From positions 1-64,000 of the forward strand of contig REEI01000128.1 in the NCBI GenBank assembly GCA_007695145.1: DNA of 64,000 bases, given 5' to 3'. Below are positions 60,550-64,000 of this stretch, piece by piece; within the stretch, counting starts at the first letter, position 1, and each line of letters begins with the position of its first letter. Position numbers and translations under genes: made by a program. The notes under the pieces were generated by a model. That model ran no database searches. It was given only the letters and a program-made list of their open reading frames with translations, and was not told the DNA's origin. The DNA comes from Saprospirales bacterium (GTDB lineage Bacteria > Bacteroidota > Bacteroidia > Chitinophagales > Saprospiraceae).

Positions 60550-61044
60550 ATGCGAATAAGCACCATAGTAGCAGTTGCAGCCAATAATGTCATTGGGCAT
60601 GAAAACCAAATTCCCTGGTACTTGCCGGCTGATTTGAAATACTTCAAGCGAACAACGCTCAACCACCATATTCTAATGGGGAGAAAAAATTATCTATCCA
60701 TTGGCAGGCCACTTCCTAAAAGAGTGAATATTGTGGTCACCAGGGATGTCTTTTTCAATGCATCAGGCACAATAGTGGTACATTCCATTGAGGAGGGAAT
60801 TGAAATTGCACGACAGGCGAAAGAAACTGAATTATTCATCATAGGTGGGGGTGAAATCTATCGCCAATGTATGCCCATAACAGACAGAATCTACCTCACT
60901 GAAATTAAAACCGAGGCAGCAGGAGATGTCTATTTTCCCGAGATCGATGAACAATCCTGGGGCCTTGTTTCTGAAGAAAGACACGAGCCTGACGAAAAAA
61001 ATAAGTATGCTTATACTTTTAAAATCTATGACAGGAAAAAGTAA
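60550..61044 (+). CDS. folA: Dihydrofolate reductase
   Basis: ISTIVAVAANNVIGHENQIPWYLPADLKYFKRTTLNHHILMGRKNYLSIGRPLPKR. Confidence 0.96.
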   Translation: MRISTIVAVAANNVIGHENQIPWYLPADLKYFKRTTLNHHILMGRKNYLSIGRPLPKRVNIVVTRDVFFNASGTIVVHSIEEGIEIARQAKETELFIIGGGEIYRQCMPITDRIYLTEIKTEAAGDVYFPEIDEQSWGLVSEERHEPDEKNKYAYTFKIYDRKK

Positions 61045-61114
61045 CGATATTGAAAAAAATGGCATTTTGAATGGCTCATTACATCAAAAGCAACCCAATA
61101 ATTGTTGAACCGGT

Positions 61115-61552
61115 ATGTCTGGGAAAAAGAAGCACATTTTGTTGTACGATGGCCACTGTCTGATGTGTAGTTCTCTGGTCCGCAAGGTGATGAAAAGAGA
61201 TAAAAAAGGCCAAATCTATTTCGGTGCCTTACAAGATGAAAAAATGGTCACACTGATTAAACAGGCTCCTGATTATATGCAGAAAGCAGATAGTGTGCTT
61301 TTGTATTCAGAGGGGCGTTTTTTTTATCGCTCCTCAGCAGTGTTAAAACTTTACACTCTGCTGGGACTCCCATATTCCCTCCTGACTGTTTTTTTTATCG
61401 TGCCTACCTTCATCAGGGATTTTGTCTATCGCATCATAGCAAAGTACCGAAAAAAATGGTTCGGAAGTTCCAAATCCTGCTACCTGGTTCCCGCAGAAAA
61501 ACAGGCACTTTTTTTAACTGATCCGACAAAAAACTACAACATTGATGAGTAA
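61115..61552 (+). CDS. DCC-family thiol-disulfide oxidoreductase-like protein
   Basis: ILLYDGHCLMCSSLVRKVMKRDKKGQIYFGALQ; FYRSSAVL. Confidence 0.92.
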   Translation: MSGKKKHILLYDGHCLMCSSLVRKVMKRDKKGQIYFGALQDEKMVTLIKQAPDYMQKADSVLLYSEGRFFYRSSAVLKLYTLLGLPYSLLTVFFIVPTFIRDFVYRIIAKYRKKWFGSSKSCYLVPAEKQALFLTDPTKNYNIDE

Positions 61553-62390
61553 ATTTCTTCTCCTATTGTTTCCTGTTTGCGCAATGATCGGCTGCTCGCA
61601 ACCTTCCAGTGACAGAAAAGAAAAAGGTAAAACTGAGGATGGAAGCCCAAAGGTTGAGGAGTACATCGAACTCAATGAAGAGAAAAAACAGTGGCCTCTT
61701 GATTTCCTAATGGGAAAGTTCGATCCCGAAGAACATGAGGACTTTATTGAAATTCCGGAAAAGTATGCATCTCGAGCGGGAATGTTTCTCAAAAAGGAAG
61801 TATTTGATGCCTACCTAAAAATGTTTGAGGCGGCTCAAAAAGAGGGAATTGATCTCGTAATAAGATCTGCCACTAGAAATTTTGATGCTCAAAAAAGGAT
61901 ATGGGAAGAAAAGTGGCGAGGTGAGCGGCCTTCAGCGGGAAAAAATGCCAGGGAAACATATCCCGATCCGGTTGATCGCGCATTGAATATACTCCTTTAC
62001 AGTTCAATGCCTGGAACCTCACGCCACCATTGGGGCACTGATATTGATCTCAACTCCTTTGACAACTATTGGTTTGAGCATGGAGAGGGTCTGAAATTGT
62101 TTTTATGGCTGAAGGAAAATGGTCCAAATTTCGGCTTCTGCCGGCCCTACACTGCATTAAATGAGGATCGGCCCACAGGTTATCAGGAGGAAAAATGGCA
62201 TTGGTCTTATTATCCACTTTCATCTAAATTGACCAAACAGGCTGAAGAAAAGCTATCGGATGATATGATTTCAGGCTTTTTAGGCCATGAAACTGCCACA
62301 ATAATTGAGGTGGTAAAAAACTATGTTCTGGGTATTCACCCTTCCTGCCTTCAAAATCAACATTCAAAAAGAAGTCATGAGCAACATTAA
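61542..62390 (+). CDS. M15-family D-alanyl-D-alanine carboxypeptidase (VanY-like), lipoprotein
   Basis: CSQPSS lipobox-like; LVIRSATRNFDAQKRIWEEKW, PGTSRHHWGTDIDLNSF, EKWHWSYYP. Confidence 0.92.
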   Translation: MMSKFLLLLFPVCAMIGCSQPSSDRKEKGKTEDGSPKVEEYIELNEEKKQWPLDFLMGKFDPEEHEDFIEIPEKYASRAGMFLKKEVFDAYLKMFEAAQKEGIDLVIRSATRNFDAQKRIWEEKWRGERPSAGKNARETYPDPVDRALNILLYSSMPGTSRHHWGTDIDLNSFDNYWFEHGEGLKLFLWLKENGPNFGFCRPYTALNEDRPTGYQEEKWHWSYYPLSSKLTKQAEEKLSDDMISGFLGHETATIIEVVKNYVLGIHPSCLQNQHSKRSHEQH

Positions 62391-63195
62391 CGGAAGCAAC
62401 TTACTTATCACAGGAGGAGCACACGGAATAGGAAGACTCATGGGTGAGATTGCCTTGAGAAAAGGAGCAAATAAGCTGGTAATCTGGGATATTGATGAAT
62501 CAGCTATGAAGACTTTTCAAAGAGAGTCGGACTATTCAGACAGAATTATCCCTATGAGAGTAGATATGTCCGACCGGGATCAAATTATTTCAGCTTCCAA
62601 CCAATTAAAGGCTGAGGATATCTCGATAAACATCCTGATAAACAATGCCGGTATAATCGTAGGCAAGGAATTTTCAGATCATCAGCACGACGAAATCGAT
62701 CGAACCATTTCGATTAATTCCACCGCTCTTATGCATACCGCTCTTTGCTTTGTAAATGAAATGATTAAAGGGAAAAAGGGACATATTGTAAATATTGCCT
62801 CCGCAGCAGGAATGGTGGCCAACCCGGGAATGTCCGTCTATGTAGCTAGTAAATGGTCCGTTATTGGATGGTCTGAATCCCTGCGAATAGAGTTGGAGCG
62901 GTCCAATTCCCAGGTAAAAGTCACCACCGTCACTCCCTCTTATATTTCTACCGGAATGTTTGAGGGGGTAAAAACCCACTGGATTTCACCCGTGGTCTCA
63001 CCTGAAAAAGCAGCGTGGAAAATCATTCGTGGAATCGAAAGAGACAAGCTCTTTGTCAGAATGCCCTGGTCCGTCCATCTGATTCCGGCACTAAAAGGCC
63101 TCCTTCCTGTTCGTTGGTTCGACTTTGTAGTGGGCAAGGTTCTCCGGGTATACAGTTCAATGGATGGTTTCAAGGGGAAAGCTAAAAAGATATAG
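62377..63195 (+). CDS. Short-chain dehydrogenase/reductase
   Basis: LLITGGAHGIGRLMGEIAL, NNAGIIVGKEF, NIASAAGMVANPGMSVYVASKWSVIG; start taken at MSNINGSN. Confidence 0.93.
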   Translation: MSNINGSNLLITGGAHGIGRLMGEIALRKGANKLVIWDIDESAMKTFQRESDYSDRIIPMRVDMSDRDQIISASNQLKAEDISINILINNAGIIVGKEFSDHQHDEIDRTISINSTALMHTALCFVNEMIKGKKGHIVNIASAAGMVANPGMSVYVASKWSVIGWSESLRIELERSNSQVKVTTVTPSYISTGMFEGVKTHWISPVVSPEKAAWKIIRGIERDKLFVRMPWSVHLIPALKGLLPVRWFDFVVGKVLRVYSSMDGFKGKAKKI

Positions 63196-63396
63196 GGGTT
63201 GAAATTGCCAGAAATCATTTATTTGGTTGATCAGAAGAGACTTTATAAATCCACGCGCTATTCTCTATATCCATCGGGCGGATAATTCGATCTTTTTACA
63301 ACTCTTTATCCGATTATTTGGCAAATTGATATAAAAAAAGCAATTTGGCCTGCTGATATGGTTTAATATTGCAGTGTGGGTTAAACAAGAGTAATC

Positions 63397-64000
63397 ATGA
63401 ATCTAAACAAATCGCTAATTTTTCTTATCACATCACTTTGCTTTTCCGGTCTTGTTTTTGGACAAGAAGTATGGACCTTGCAAGAGTGTGTTCAGCATGC
63501 GGTACAAAATAACATCACTATAAAGAATTCATTGCTGAATGAAGAAATGGCAAAAATTGATCTGCAGCAAGCGCGACACAATCAATATCCATTTGTCAAT
63601 GCAAATACGAATTTTGGAAATAATTTCGGACGGACCATTGATCCGGCCACCAATCAATTCAGATCCCAGACCCTAACTTTTAACAGTTGGTCGGTTAATT
63701 TTGGAATGCCAATTTTTAACGGATTTGCCATTAAAAACCGAATACAGCAAGCTGAGTATCAATTGGAGTCCCGCCAATTTGATACCCAACAAACGCTGGA
63801 TGACATCCAGCTAAATGTGGTGACATTTTACCTCAACGTGCTCTTTGCAGAGGACAATCTTGAAAATGCACTCAATCAACTGGAAATCAGCACGAGGCAA
63901 TTGGACCGGGTCAATTCACTTATTAGAGCTGGTTCCCTTCCCGCAAGTGATCGCTACGACCTGCAAGTGCAGGTAGCCATAGATGAGGAGCGCGTTATTC
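63397..64000 (+). CDS. TolC-family outer membrane efflux protein, truncated by window end
   Basis: Own translation, not in the track: MNLNKSLIFLITSLCFSGLVFGQEVWTLQECVQHAVQNNITIKNSLLNEEMAKIDLQQARHNQYPFVNANTNFGNNFGRTIDPATNQF... Confidence 0.93.
   Translation, partial: MNLNKSLIFLITSLCFSGLVFGQEVWTLQECVQHAVQNNITIKNSLLNEEMAKIDLQQARHNQYPFVNANTNFGNNFGRTIDPATNQFRSQTLTFNSWSVNFGMPIFNGFAIKNRIQQAEYQLESRQFDTQQTLDDIQLNVVTFYLNVLFAEDNLENALNQLEISTRQLDRVNSLIRAGSLPASDRYDLQVQVAIDEERVI

Overview
The window looks chromosomal and comes from a Bacteroidota bacterium, probably Saprospiria-like: it has T9SS cargo, PorP/SprF, and TAnnTTTG-type promoters. The lineage is inferred from gene content only. It falls into two parts. 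Accessory part (about 0.3-24.5 kb): a 1807-aa Ser/Thr kinase with TPR/coiled-coil repeats, one TM segment and a C-terminal FGE/SUMF1-like domain; a PorP/SprF-family protein; three large repeat-bearing T9SS type-B surface proteins, one of them frameshifted; and a block duplicated in the order [surface cargo on -] - [divergent MORN-repeat protein on +] - [TM-anchored acidic 'GPGGIFEW' protein on +]. The second copy of the block also carries LytTR, FHA, FHA and PP2C genes. I consider this duplicated block, with its FHA/PP2C/kinase signalling genes, the best candidate for an undescribed system. Housekeeping/mixed part (about 24.5-64 kb): arsM-arsR, a T9SS type-A metalloprotease, DsrE-Crp-MFS, radA, a DksA-like gene, Nif3, rfaE2, panD/panC, trhO, two skp-like genes, hutH, an MscS channel, ade, an M1 peptidase, dnaN, an M16 peptidase, mreBCD-mrdA, a DHFR gene, DCC, VanY, SDR and a TolC gene truncated by the window end. 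I found no confident tRNA, rRNA or CRISPR. All calls come from reading the sequence and supplied translations; no database search was run.
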